Shown here in pieces: positions 25,891 through 37,219 of a DNA stretch of 64,000 nucleotides. Position 1 is the stretch's first letter. Each line of letters starts with the position of its first letter. The notes beneath the pieces were generated by a model that was not told where the DNA came from, made no database searches, and was given only the letters and a program-made list of their open reading frames with translations. A program made the translations under genes and the position numbers. Origin of the DNA: Numida meleagris (Eukaryota; Chordata; Aves; Galliformes; Numididae); assembly GCF_002078875.1 (NCBI RefSeq), contig NC_034419.1, positions 18,353,516-18,417,515 of the forward strand. The letters are read 5' to 3'.

Positions 25891-27829
25891 TCAGCTTTTC
25901 TGTTCTTCTATAACAGTATCAAGCTGGGAACAGAAATTGTTGTCTCACCTTTAAGATCTGCAAGACTCGAGTTGTCCTGGTAAAACCTAAAAATGTTGAG
26001 CCTTCAGCAACACAACTAATACCCTTCCACAGGAAGAGCCTGCTGCTGTCAATGGAAGTCCTATCAATGGATTTACATACAGTATATTTAGCATTAGCAT
26101 TTTTTAGCTCCTCAACTCAAGCAAGCGGTTAGCCAAATTTAGATCTAAACAACCATCATGGGGGGTTGGATCAATTTAATTACGTTTTTAAATATATATA
26201 TTTTTTAATCCACCATGACCTTGAACGAAACAGAGAGACCAATCAGTATGGGTAGCTCTGTTTCTGAGATGGAAAATACCCACACTCTTCCCTGACCCAT
26301 AATTCACAAACTTGTAGATATCTATCCCTAGTTTCTCCTTTCAGTCCCATTTATGAAAACTATTTTTAGCTGGAGCAAATTTCAGAATACAAGTAAAATC
26401 AAAAATGCTATTAACATTACCAGATATAATGAGTTGTTTAATTACCCTTGAATCTAGACCTCGTGAAGATTCAACCCATTTTAAAGTGCTTTCGATCCAA
26501 AATTAACAAGCACAGAGAATACCAGATTGCTTGCAACACCCAGGTACAAGAGTCTGATCGTTGGGACACCAGAGCAAAGTGAGGACTTTGCCATTAACTG
26601 GGTGGCAGCTGGTGAAGAAACTTCAGCTCTTCCGCTGTCACACTTCGCATCAGGGAAGGAGCCTTGCTAAGAGGGGAGCATCCCAAAATGCAGCATTCAG
26701 TGTATTCAGCTTGTCTGCTGGATGGTGGAAATGGAGCACAATAATTGCCATAACGGCAGTGACTCCTGTGACACAAACGTGCATTTCAAGAGAAAACATT
26801 TCCAGCAGGGCTATGAAGCATCCATTAAGCAGTGACTACTTTCTATCATTCTACGTTTCATTTTGCTTAAATGGCCTAAACTAAGGCTATATAGAAATAC
26901 CAACGCGTTCAAGAGCTCATTTACTGAAAAAGAAAAGTTAATCAGAACACTAAACAAAACATTTGCACCCCTCCACCAGGCTTTAATTCCACACAAGTAT
27001 TCCTCATACACCCCTAGGTTAGCCTCCACAGCCATTTCTATCATAATGGAGATCCTGACAGGCCCTTGACTATAGTGGCAAAAAAAAAAAAAAGCACAAT
27101 AATTACTTTTCATCTTTGTTAAGATAATCTTCCCATATTTGTGAAGCTCTTAACACAGCATAAAATGATAGCCTTGTTTAACTCTCCATCATGACCTATC
27201 CTAGCATCTGCCCACCATTCCACCGGGCACGTGCACTCTCCGTTGTCTCACAGCCCTGCTGGATCCCCGCGGCTGGGGATGCCCTGCAGAAACAAAGCAC
27301 CGAGCAAAACCCAGCCTGAGCCCCAGATGGGGGCTCAAGGAACAGGACCTCATCCACCATAACTGCAAAACCCGCACAGTACAGCTCAGAACGTCCTCGA
27401 ATGAACCAAACCCCACTCCGACAGAACTCAATGGGCCGTTTGCCCCTGAGCCCAGCAGGAGCAGGACTTGTTCTGTTAAACTGTGATGGAGATGGACCAC
27501 AGTTCCAAGAAGTCGGGACACCTCTCATTCACCTCTGCATGCATTTGCAGATCTCACATTGTACACGAGGTGATAAAACCTAATGTAATTGAGGGAGTTG
27601 CTCTGAATTCACGGACTGACTTAAAGAAGAATTCTGGGTTCAACTCTTGATTAAGAATGCGACCTGTTTCTCGTAGAGCTGCTCTTTCAGAGTTACTTCA
27701 TTTAACAAACAAACAACATCCCCCCTATGGACTTTACCCCCCAAGTTCACAGAATGCTTTTCTGCACAGGGGAAGCTACTGAGGAGATTACTACTTCTCT
27801 CTGGACAAAACCAATCCCTAGAAGTTTTT

Positions 27830-28030
27830 TTTATTAATTTGCAGCATAATGCATAAAAAGGGAGCTTGAGAAATTACCAGAAGTGGTAAATAAATGATTC
27901 ATGTGGCTTGGTTTAGCATGAATAAATTATTCCTTCCTTCTCTGTGCTTCATTTGAGAGAAGAATGCAAAATTAATGCTATTCTATGCAAATAGGAAACC
28001 TTTTATACAATTCTGACATAATTATAGGTG
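27830..28030. promoter_or_regulatory. AT-rich block with an exact octamer motif
   Basis: An exact ATGCAAAT octamer is at 27985-27992, with ATGCAAAATTAATGC just upstream and ATAATGCATAA at about 27846. POU-factor sites in an AT-rich, repeat-free block suggest an enhancer. Five exact octamers occur in the whole window (655, 2576, 27985, 30952, 40994), only modestly above chance. Confidence 0.25.
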
Positions 28031-29749
28031 TTTGCAAAGAAACACATACTTGGTTTGGGGAAGAAAAATGTCTCAGTAGCATATTAGCGTCACAGAATGA
28101 AAGATTCAAACAATAAAGTATGTCATCTGAGGATGTTCAGCAGAGACTTAGACACAGATTCAGTATTTCTCTCTTCCTAAACTGCTTTCTCCCTGCTGGG
28201 AGGTGAACGATCGGCTCCCAAAACACCACGTCCCTACAGCTGATGCTTTGTCACAGCCTGCAATGCAAAGGAGACTGCTGCCTGTCATGCAAAGGCGCGT
28301 GTCCCAGAAGGTTTTCATTAATGCCAACGAAACTGACAGCATTTAAACAATCTTGTAGCCAAGGAAACAGAGGAGCACCTGACAAGTGCCATGCCAGCTT
28401 CCTGCTCCAGAGGCAGCCGGCTGAAGCAGCACAGCCCAATCGCACCACAGGTAAGGGCAGAATTAATCCTCAGGACGTTAGGCCCCCATCACCAGGGTGC
28501 CTGCCGACCTACAGCGAGCACACCGCCAAGTCATCCTTGGGATCCCAGCTGAGCTTGCAGCACAGCAGCTGCTTTCTAGCAGCCGCTGCCCACGTGAATG
28601 GATGCTCCCATCCAGCAGGTTTCATAACTGATTTAAACGGGATTTTATACCGCAGGCAACAAAAGGGAGAATTAATTTAGATTTCCCAGCTTTTCAACCA
28701 AGAGCTCACCACTAAGAAATCCTGTTAGCAGCATTTCATCAGAATAACTGTCCAAAATTTTGGAAAAAAACATCCTTCACAAGCTTCAAGAATTTACACA
28801 TAAGAGTGAAGAAACCATCAAACTGGAAATTACTCATTTGTGAACACGAAGGTACAGAACAGTTCAAACCTAAAGACTGCACTGAATCTGCATTCTAGCA
28901 AAGTAGAAATAAACGTTACACCACAATGCTAACGAGAATAACAGGAGGAAAATTTGTGCTGTCAACTACAATACTCTCTACAGCAGTATTTCTTCAGACA
29001 TTCTGAAGTAAAACACTAAGCCCTTCAAGAACGTGCTTAATGCCTTATTTTAGATAACTCAAAATGAATAAAATTAGCATTTCCCACTTGATCAGTAGAG
29101 AGCATTTCAGGTGTGTTCACACAGCACTTGAACTGTCCTGGGGAAAATACTTGCAAATATGCCCTTCTGCTGTCACCCTGTCCCTAAGAACAGCCGTCTC
29201 TTTCACGACGGACACTGCTCGAAGGGTTCAATGCATGCATGCATCCACCCGAGGGCTTGAGCAGTGTTCAGCAGCAGAGCTCAGGGCCACCCCCAGCCCG
29301 CTGCTCAGGCTCAGCCTCTCCTTGCTTGCTGCCCTGCTGCATGGCAGCACACACCAGCCAGCACTCCCACATGACCGAGTGGTTTTGTCTATTCTAATTA
29401 TTAAATATGGACAAGGACGTAACAATTATCAGTCTTCCTGTCAATTGCAAACTTAGACGGCTGTATCTCATGGTACGCAGATCACTGCATAGCAACCCCA
29501 GCGCTGTTCCCAGCAGTGATTCCTCTGGGACAACAGCCTCTATATATCTACAATGAAAAATGGAATTCCATCTTCAACTTGTGGCACCTGTTTAATTCCA
29601 GTTGACAGGAACTAGTTATTTGATAGGTCCGTCCATAAAGCAATGGGACACCTCTTGAGCTCCAGCCATCCATTGCCCAATCTTGCCCCCAAGGGCTTCC
29701 TCGGCACCAGGAAACACCCACAGGAGCAGGCAGCTCAGTTCCAGCTGTG

Positions 29750-29798
29750 CTGGACTCAATGATCCTTGTGGGTCTCTTCCAACTTGGAATATTCTATG
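29750..29798 (+). mobile_element. CR1 LINE 3'-terminal fragment
   Basis: About 49 bp reading TGGACTCAATGATCCTTGTG, GGTCTCTTCCAACTTGGA and ATTCTATG is the extreme 3' end of a CR1 on the plus strand. It abuts, tail to tail, the minus-strand CR1 beginning at about 29803. Confidence 0.8.
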
Positions 29799-29802
29799 TA
29801 GA

Positions 29803-30183
29803 TCATAGAGCCATGAAGGTTGGAAAAGACCTCGAAGATCTCCAAGCCCAACCCACTCCCACCACGCTGCCCACTGCCCATGTCGCTCAGGGCCACATCT
29901 CCACGCTCCTTAACACCTCCAGGGACAGTGACCCCACCAAGCCCTGGGCAGCCCATGCCAGCGCCTGACTGCTCTTTGAAGAAATTGTTTGTAATATCCA
30001 ACGTGAACCTCCCTTGGTGCAAAGTGAGGCCATCGTATCGCCGTGACCCAGGAGCAGAGGCCGACTCCCCCCTTTGCCACAACCTCCTCCCAGGTCTCCT
30101 CTTCTCCAGACTGAAGCACTCCAGCCCCCTCGGCCACTGCCCATCAGACCTGTGCTCCAGGCCCTGCACAGCTCCGCTGTCCC
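29803..30183 (-). mobile_element. CR1 LINE 3' end, about 380 bp, the longest copy here
   Basis: The plus strand starts with the inverted tail (TCATAGAGCCATGAAGGTTGG) and continues through CCTCCAGGGACAGTGACC, AAGCCCTGGGCAGCCCATGC, GTAATATCCAACGTGAACCT and CTCCTCTTCTCCAGACTGAA to CCTGTGCTCCAGGCCCTGCAC. The element is on the minus strand and 5'-truncated. From memory of CR1 consensus sequences, the usual spacer before the CTCCTCTTCTCCAGAC part seems shortened, which would be a small internal deletion. The 172-codon frame that crosses it on the plus strand is an antisense shadow. Confidence 0.95.
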
Positions 30184-32725
30184 CTACCCTCGGATGTTAC
30201 ACACTGTGTGGTGATGAGCAAGCCAGAAGTAAAAGAAGCAGTGCACTCTGGTGCTGCGCTCCTAGCTTCAATGCCCTTGGAAGGAATCAGGGGGAACTGC
30301 TCCAAACATTTTGTTTCTGTACACAATGTGGCTGCTAAAATTCAAAACAGACAATTTAGTGGGTGGATCTGTAATTAAATTATTATGGCTCGTATCTAAT
30401 TAAAACAGATTTCAAGGCACATTTCAAGCTGTGGCTGGATGTCAGTTTGAAGTTGTCTCACACTGCTTGGCAGCAATCACACTGAAGGAGGGCAGAGAGG
30501 CAGCATCCAAGACTAAGGAAAGGAGGATCTAAAAATAAAAACGTTCTGGAATGGCTGCCTCCCACTTTGAACCCAGCTCTTCACTACTGGCATGACACCG
30601 TCCCACACCACAGATTTCTCCAACAGGCACTGAGACTCCCAGGAAGAGATAATAAACAACTACAGGGGTACAAATCATGGCTGCAGCTCAGCTCTATACA
30701 TAGTTCAGCAGAAGCAGATGAATAAGCCCTCCCAATTTATCAGAGAACTGTTTCATGGAGGGGATATAATTACAAGCCAGACGATACAGAAATACATAGC
30801 CTGGCAAGACACACCACAGAAATCATGATCCTAAAATAATAAAACTCACTGACACAGAGCACCCAGCACGGCTGTCGGCATCTTGCTGCCAGCAAGGAAC
30901 TCGAAACAGGGCAGGGTGTGATGTGCCAGCCTAGGACAGATCCCCTTGGTCATTTGCATGCAGACTTGGAAGGTAACTGCACGCTCCTATTGCTCTGCAC
31001 CACGTCTCACAGCTCTGAACAGGAAAACAAGAAAACAAAAGCTAACTTATGTTTAAAATGAGAGTTCTATGCTCCACGAAGATTTTGGGTCAATGACTTA
31101 CTCATCTGAAAAGCTGCAGTTCTTTTCTATTATCACAAAATATGTATTTGAACCTAAGAAGTGTTCAGAAGTCAGGTGTCAATAGAAGTGCCGTTTGGAC
31201 AACTGGTCCTTATCAACACATTGCTCCAAGATGTTGATCACTTTCTTATTGACCCAAGCCTTCAAAATAACCAGGAAAAAAAAAAATGTAGGGCCTGACT
31301 CAGCCAAGAAGCACTAATCCAAGAAAATGCTGAAATCAGCCTTGTTTCACAGGCCTCTAAGCGTATCCTGGTAATTCTGGTGTCACGCGCTCACATACGA
31401 TGCAGCACAGCGTTACCCCACGCAAAACTCTCAAGGATATCCCCAGGACTTATTCCTTCACTCCCCAACGCAAAATTAAACATTCACTTTCCTCCACAAA
31501 ACTCAAAAATGCCTTCATCACCTTTGTTGGAGCCTCTTTGGACATTTTCCTCATCCTGCATACAGAAGTGCGAGACAGCCATTTTACTCATCAATCTTTG
31601 TCTACCTTATGGATCCTTATTACAGATTTGCTGGCCCCAATATTTGCATTACATTACATGTTCCCTCTGGGGCGTATTGAATTGTTGTATACGTTTTATT
31701 GTCTGCCAGATCCCCAGCAGAACGTGCATATAGCCAAACACATACATAGAACATGCACGCACCTGTGCACACGTGGCACTCGTTGGGTTGGGAGATGTCC
31801 CCACCCACCACCAAGCAGCTCATCTCTTTTTCCTGCACTTCTCCATACACACCTCCATACATCTGAACTGCCATCGCACACACAGCCTTGTTCACTGCAG
31901 AGTATCTACACGTACCTGCTATTACAGACCTCAAACCAAGGGCTCCGACTGCTGCCACCGCAAAGTAATTAAGCTGGTGAAACCATCAGTGACTTGAAGT
32001 GCTCTTTCATTAACAAAGCGAGTGCAATTATTTTTCTGCCACCTTCCCTTACTCCATTACTCTGACGCACAGGAGCTGATTTCTCAGGCTGCTCCCTGCC
32101 CCTCGGAGCACATCCACGGAGCTGGAAATCCTCCCCCACACAGCTCTGCCAGTGCAGCTGAGCGCTCCACGCGGAATTCCACACGGGTGGGAGAAAATCA
32201 TATACAGCAAGAGGGATTCGGGGTGAAAACTTACGTGGCATTTTTTGCTAAGGGCCTGGCACTGAGAGGATCAAGGATAAACAAGTTGCTGACACACGGC
32301 TGCTGGCAGTGATGACACGCTTGCCTCACGTAACTCCACGAATCCTCCCTGAAACCGTGTGTTGCCACGCAGTGAGCACATCGCTGTCTCAGCTTTCTCT
32401 TTTTCAACTCTGAATACGTTTTTATGACAACAGCGTATGAAAACGTAATTTGGGGAACCACTTCAGGCTCCTGCCTCATCATGGCTCCTCAGCCCAGCAT
32501 TGTCACTGTTTGCACTGACAGCCTCAGCAGAGAACCAGACCCTGCAGCGCGCACCATGAACAAGACACACAGCCACCCAGCGCCGCTGCAGCAGGGAGAC
32601 CAGCAAATCCGAGCCCAGCAAACACCCAAACAAATGAGCTGTCTGTGAAATTACTGACTGAGAAGGATGAAATTACAAAGTAATCAATGATATTAATTAA
32701 AGAAAAATTGGCCAATGGCTTATTT
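30184..32725. other. Non-coding stretch, no gene seen
   Basis: Includes a 190-codon plus frame (31400-31972) opening within a region of many frames, with no recognisable composition. An A11 run is at 31276-31286 and an exact octamer (minus) at 30952-30959. Confidence 0.5.
30355..30470. promoter_or_regulatory. Homeodomain-site cluster (possible enhancer)
   Basis: Within about 32 bp the sequence has TAATTAAATTATTA at 30372-30385 and TAATTAA at 30397-30403, giving at least four TAAT/ATTA cores. The flank to 30470 is unique and repeat-free. Paired TAAT sites are typical of homeodomain-bound elements, but no conservation data are available. Confidence 0.28.
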
Positions 32726-32873
32726 CATAATCATTAAGGTTGGAAGGACCACCAAGCTCATCTAGTCCAACCATCATCCCACTCTTGCAGCCTCTCTCGA
32801 CCGTGTCACTCAATCTGATATCCATCCTTCTCTTCAGCACCTCCAGGGACGGTGACTCCACCACCTCCCTGGG
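32726..32873 (-). mobile_element. CR1 LINE 3' end, about 150 bp
   Basis: Starts with an inverted tail (CATAATCATTAAGGTTGGAA), then GGACCACCAAGCTCATCTAG, TCCAACCATCATCCCA and CACCTCCAGGGACGGTGACT. The wording between the tail and the GGTGACTCCACC part differs from the 15.1 and 30.0 kb copies, so it appears to be another CR1 subfamily. Minus strand, 5'-truncated. Confidence 0.92.
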
Positions 32874-33479
32874 ATTTGCAGATTTGCTCTAACAAGTAGA
32901 GGCACAGAGGGAGACGGAAACACAAATTTATATATTTTTTGTTAAAAAAGGAGGAGGTACAACACCCCTTGATTTCCAGAGACCTTCTCGAAGCAGCCTG
33001 CAGTACCCAGTGTGCAGCACACAAGGCTGCCTCTCACGGAGCCGCTCTGTCCTCGCTGCTCACCCACCCGTTCTGAAGCTGTGTTTAAAATATTCTCATG
33101 CTTTCCAATAATAAATGCTTACAAGTTCTACTGCTGTTATTGGCATAGCTATTATCTTCCACTATGCAGCATGACACGCTTCATAATTTCATGAGCCTAT
33201 CATTAGGGTATTAGGTAGCTTTTTTCATTAGAAGATAATAGAATAGGACTGGCAGCCCAGAATATGACTGCCCCATAAGACAGCTATGATCAAGATGTAA
33301 CAGCTCAGACAGGGACACCACCTGGATGGGACTGGCCTGTAACTGGGACAGCCAGAATCAAAGACCAAGCTGAAACAAGTGTGTGTGATTTCTGCCATTT
33401 ATAAATGCCAAGCCACAGCATCCTTGTATATCATTGGTACCGAGTTTGCTGAAAGCCTTACAAGAGGTGTAACAGCAGC

Positions 33480-33640
33480 ATAGAACAGAAATACAAGTAA
33501 TTAGATTAGACAGTGAAATCCATTTGAGATTAATTGGTAAGTAATCAACCCGACCAAGTTTATGATCCTTGAACTAAGAGCAATAGGAAGGTACAATGTC
33601 AGCAATTAGGTGGCAACAGCTGATGAGCGAACCCTTCTGC
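33480..33640. promoter_or_regulatory. AT-rich unique block (possible conserved non-coding element)
   Basis: Repeat-free block with GTAATTAGATTAGAC, GAGATTAATTGGTAAG, GTCAGCAATTAGG and an E-box (CAGCTG) nearby. Candidate only. Confidence 0.22.
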
Positions 33641-33995
33641 AGTGCAAACAAAATCCTCTTCTCTTTCGCTGGAGGCAAAGGAAGCGTTAGACAATTTGGA
33701 AAGCAACAAGTGCACTTTCTCTTGAATGGTTCTAAAACATTAAATTAAATAATCTCTTCGCTCTCGGTGTAACCTTTGGTAATTGTTGGGAAAAAAAGAC
33801 ACTGTGATGCTTTTCTGCTGGAGTGTAGCACGCACTGTAACTTATATTGGGACGATGGAGCAGTAGGAAGAACATTGTGCAGGAGAAAGTGTGTTTACTT
33901 TCAAATGTGTAAAAACTATATTTAAAAATAATGGATGGGCAGAAGAACGACTTACAGAAAATCAGTAATAAAACATTCCCTCCAGGTTCTTGTTG

Positions 33996-34023
33996 TCTCT
34001 CTCTCTCTCTTTTTTTTTTTTTT
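33996..34023 (+). repeat. (TC)n microsatellite running into T14
   Basis: About seven TC units (33996-34010) are followed by an uninterrupted T run to 34023. Probably length-variable between individuals. Confidence 0.95.
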
Positions 34024-35014
34024 GTAAAATTCAGCACTTAAATTCTACTGAATTAGAAACTGATCCATTCTAATACAAACAGGAAGGAAAGCTTAACTCA
34101 GCTCTTGGGTCAAACTTGCAATTTCCAATATAGAAATTAAATTCTCTCCCACTTAGACACACCGTGATTTAGGAAATCTGCTTTCTTGTTTCCAGTTTCC
34201 TAGGCTTCGTTTCAATTAAATGTCAACAAACATTAGGCACAGCAGCATTTGATTAAGGATTAACCCCTGTTATACCATGGCTGGGTAAGGCAATCTGTTC
34301 ACCCACACTCAAGAACAGAAGATAAAGAGCTGCAGTCCTTGAGTCCAATGGAGTTATGCTGCCTTGGAGTTACTCAGGATCTCTCTCCTAGCATCAGACT
34401 TGTAATTTCTTGTAATTACCGATTTGGGTACAAAGAATCTCAAACCTGTAAGAAGCCATTAGAAATTATACAGTGGAAGTTTTCCACCTGTGCTTTAAGA
34501 GCCCCACCTGCACTTCCCTTACCCAATGCTGAGCAAGGAACCCCTCCAAGTTCTTCTGAGAGCAAAGCCAGGCCCTGGAGAGGGTGTGCTCAAGCATCTC
34601 TGGGGCAGACTCATGCACCTGCCCCATTATTGCTTGGACAGATGCAGGAATTGCCAATTTACTCCTCACCAATGCCCCAGTTTCCCTCTCCAAGTTCCAA
34701 GCTGTTTGAACAAATCTCATCAAGCTGATCAGCAATTCTTTAAGACCACTATCGCATTCAATTGTTTGTACATCTCCATTTTTCTAGACGCTCCCCAACC
34801 CATTTCTCCTCTGTGCTGGGATGTCTCACCAGGAGCTGCACTTACTTCTTTTAAACCATTTTGTTACTTCATTGCCATCTCATTTGACACCTCCCTGACC
34901 TGTGCAAAAGCACAGCTGGCACATCTATGGTTTCATTCTGCCTAGAAAAAGAGGGTTTTCTTTATTTTCCCCTAAATAAGAGATATATGGGGAAATTAAT
35001 CGGTAGAAAAATCA

Positions 35015-35044
35015 TGAGTACCAGTAACAGATTACTGGTACTCA
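35015..35044. repeat. Perfect inverted repeat: 13-bp stem, 4-nt loop
   Basis: TGAGTACCAGTAA at 35015-35027 and its exact reverse complement TTACTGGTACTCA at 35032-35044 are separated by CAGA. The stem does not extend usefully beyond 13 pairs. A perfect arm of this length with a loop this short is expected far less than once in 64 kb. It is too short for a microRNA precursor; it may be a recent foldback insertion or a templated mutation. Confidence 0.9.
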
Positions 35045-35416
35045 GGTCTTCAGCACCCTCCCACACTGAAAACCTTCATCCCTCACAGCACAGTGGGTGA
35101 AAAACTTGGAGAACGATTCCTTCTCATTTCTCTCTTCCCCCGGTGGTTGTAGGAAAACAGACTGAGTAATCTGGCTGGTCCCTACCACTCCTACATCTTG
35201 TCCTGAGAAGGAACAAAAACTCAAAATGCTTAACTCAGGGAAACCTCAGGAAAAGCTACAGAAAACCAGAGGCCGCCAAAGGAAAGAAATCTCTTAGAGG
35301 GGAATGAGGAAAATGCATCTTATGGCATCCCTGTCCCCAGCACAAATCTGGTGAAGTAATACAGTCAATGGTGCAGAGCTTGGTAGGAGCAGAAGCAGAG
35401 CATTCCTTACGATGGG

Positions 35417-36094
35417 ATGGACTTGATGCTATTCACCCGTCATTCAGACTGCACCCCTGAAGAACAGCGGGAGGAGCCATGTGCTACAGAAACCCTTTCC
35501 TCAGCTGCTACCTCCAGGCAGTGCCTTAAAGGCCGTGCCCACCCCTCAGCATCACAAGCACAGCCAGAGCTCAGCTCTGCCCTTCAGCCACCCATGCTGC
35601 TCTGCCCACAAACCGCTCTTCCCAGCATCACCTCTGCAGCGCACAGCACCAGCCCCAACCCTCTTTGCTCGGCATCTTCTCATAAGAATTGTTTCTCGAC
35701 AACAAAAGCCCACCCCGAGGCCCGATTACTTTTGATCCGTGCTACTCCCTGGAGGAGGCGATGTGTAAGAATACCTCTCTCTGCATTCCACAGCGCCGTG
35801 TTGCTCACAGCGGACTCGAAGCGGTGCAGAGGAATTTCACGGTTGAAGAACAGGCACAGGTACCTCATCCTGCCAGAGGTTACCACCTCACTGGGGCTGC
35901 TGACCCGCACCACAGCTACCGGTCTTGTACTTTGCCTGAGATTACAGCCAGCTTCTGCAAACTTCTTCAGTGCTCTACTTTTTGCCTTTAAAGGGCAGAC
36001 AGCGCCCTGGGTTCTCCTCTCCAATCAGTTCCAGCCGCAGCCCCAGCTCTGCCTCACAACGGGCACCGGTGGCCGCGCTGCTCAACCTGCTTGA
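35417..36094 (+). other. 225-codon ATG open frame, unproven
   Basis: Longest ATG-initiated frame in the window, with a strong context (G at -3, G at +4). The sequence is Ser/Ala/Pro-rich at first and later basic and Leu-rich; I see no domain, signal peptide or repeat that I recognise. Long frames on the opposite strand overlap it, as usual for GC-richer stop-poor DNA. It is more likely fortuitous than a gene, although its length is at the upper end of what chance allows. Confidence 0.12.
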
Positions 36095-36840
36095 AATCAA
36101 GTGAACAGCAAGAAGAGCAGAGTTACATTCGAATTCAAGGAGCTTAAAGAAATAGAAAACAAACACGCCGTGCACGTAATGGCTCGCACCGTGCATGCTG
36201 AGGCACTTCAGCGTACATATTCATAAGGAAGATTTGCTGTGAAACTATCGGGGCGTCTTCATACTACAGAAATTCCAGCTGAATTCTGACCAAGACAAAG
36301 ATGACTTAGAATTCAGCTAAACGCGTGTTTCTGTCTGATGTACCAGCAAGTCACAGAAAAAAGGTTCTAATTGCAGTGTGTGGTACAATTTGATGACAGA
36401 GGGAAACAAACCCCATCGCATCTGACTGACATCTCTGAAAACTGCATTAGCTTTGTTTGCCATCATCACGTCCCAATAGGTTTGGGTGTTCCGTTCAGAT
36501 CAGCCCTGTAATCAAATGCCTAGAAACCACCTCCTTCCTACTGCTGCATTTTGAAGTCATCCCTTCATTTTGCATTAGGAATTCCTTCTCTTTTTGAAAC
36601 ATACAGTATTTCTTCCCCAAAACCAGCGCTTTCTCCATCTTCTTCACAGTAGCCTAGGAATGGCAAAACCACGCCTCTTCCGAAATCCTGGATTGCCTTG
36701 CAGATATTCATTACTTAAAAATGAAGCCTGCACTCCCCACACACAGCGCAGTTTTGGAGCTGCTGTTATTGCAGGAAGCCATTTCCAGCCCCGGCAATCG
36801 ACGGCAACTCCACTCGCTTTCCCCATGCTGAAATTCGAGC
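36095..36840. other. Non-coding stretch, no gene seen
   Basis: AT-rich, with short frames only. Nothing recognised. Confidence 0.5.
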
Positions 36841-37080
36841 AGCAGGCAGTGGGGAAGATGGACGAAGGTCACCAGCGTGATCCGCCGCAGACGTCGTGAT
36901 TTCACAGGTTGTCAGTTCTTCACCAGAACTCCCCGTGGAGGCACTCAGACAGCACGACGGGGGAGAGCCGCCCTCCTCCCACGGTACCAGCACCTCCTCC
37001 TCCTCTCACGCCCCAGAGTCACCTGCAGACACCGAGAGCAAACTGGCTCGTTCTTCACTTTCAACAGATGCAGTTATGTT
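36841..37080. promoter_or_regulatory. CpG-island-like segment
   Basis: Hand count over 240 bp gives C 79, G 62 (59% GC) and 14 CpG, an observed/expected ratio of about 0.69. That passes the classical island thresholds on a short segment, in a window otherwise CpG-poor. It coincides with the protein-like open frame at 36881-37219, so the CpGs may reflect coding sequence or a small promoter. Confidence 0.4.
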
Positions 37081-37219
37081 CAAAGATGCTGTGCCACCAG
37101 AGAAAACAGCAGATTCAGAACTACCGGAGGAAGCTTCGTGTCAGCCTGTGCTGGCTGATCCTAGTGGAGGAGGAAGGGCAGCAGCAGTTCGCCTTTTTGT
37201 AATTTTTTTTTATATATAA
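36881..37219 (+). other. Open frame of disordered-protein composition, possible exon
   Basis: A 113-codon plus-strand frame, open from just after a TGA at 36878. A weak splice acceptor (TGATTTCACAG|GTTGTC) lies near 36898-36908. The inferred protein is Ser/Pro/Glu/Asp-rich with one Cys and no Trp (SSSPELPVEAL, HAPESPADTESKLARSSL, VPPEKTADSELPEE), unlike the Cys/His/Trp-rich chance frames around it. Against it: no consensus donor follows, the final residues (RLFVIFFYI) come from a poly-T stretch, there is no ATG before position 37076, and the direction opposes the skew. I do not recognise the protein. Confidence 0.2.

Larger units (their letters stand above)
25001..29749. other. Non-coding stretch, no gene seen
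   Basis: Open frames are at most 145 codons (28243-28680) and not recognisable. An A14 run lies at 27080-27093. A 24-bp spaced imperfect direct repeat (GCCTG...ATGCAAAGG) occurs at 28256-28294, and a 14-bp (ATGC) palindrome at 29231-29244. Confidence 0.5.
32874..35400. other. Non-coding stretch, no gene seen
   Basis: AT-rich DNA with open frames at or below 139 codons. Contains the CT/T microsatellite at 33996 and the 35.0 kb hairpin listed separately. Confidence 0.5.

Noticed and set aside
29620..29660. GTCCATAAAGCAATGGGACA, resembling a mariner-type terminal repeat
   Set aside because: Only a short similarity recalled from memory, with no second terminus or transposase remnant.
29820..30338. 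172-codon open frame
   Set aside because: Most of it is antisense to the minus-strand CR1; the open frame comes from the repeat.
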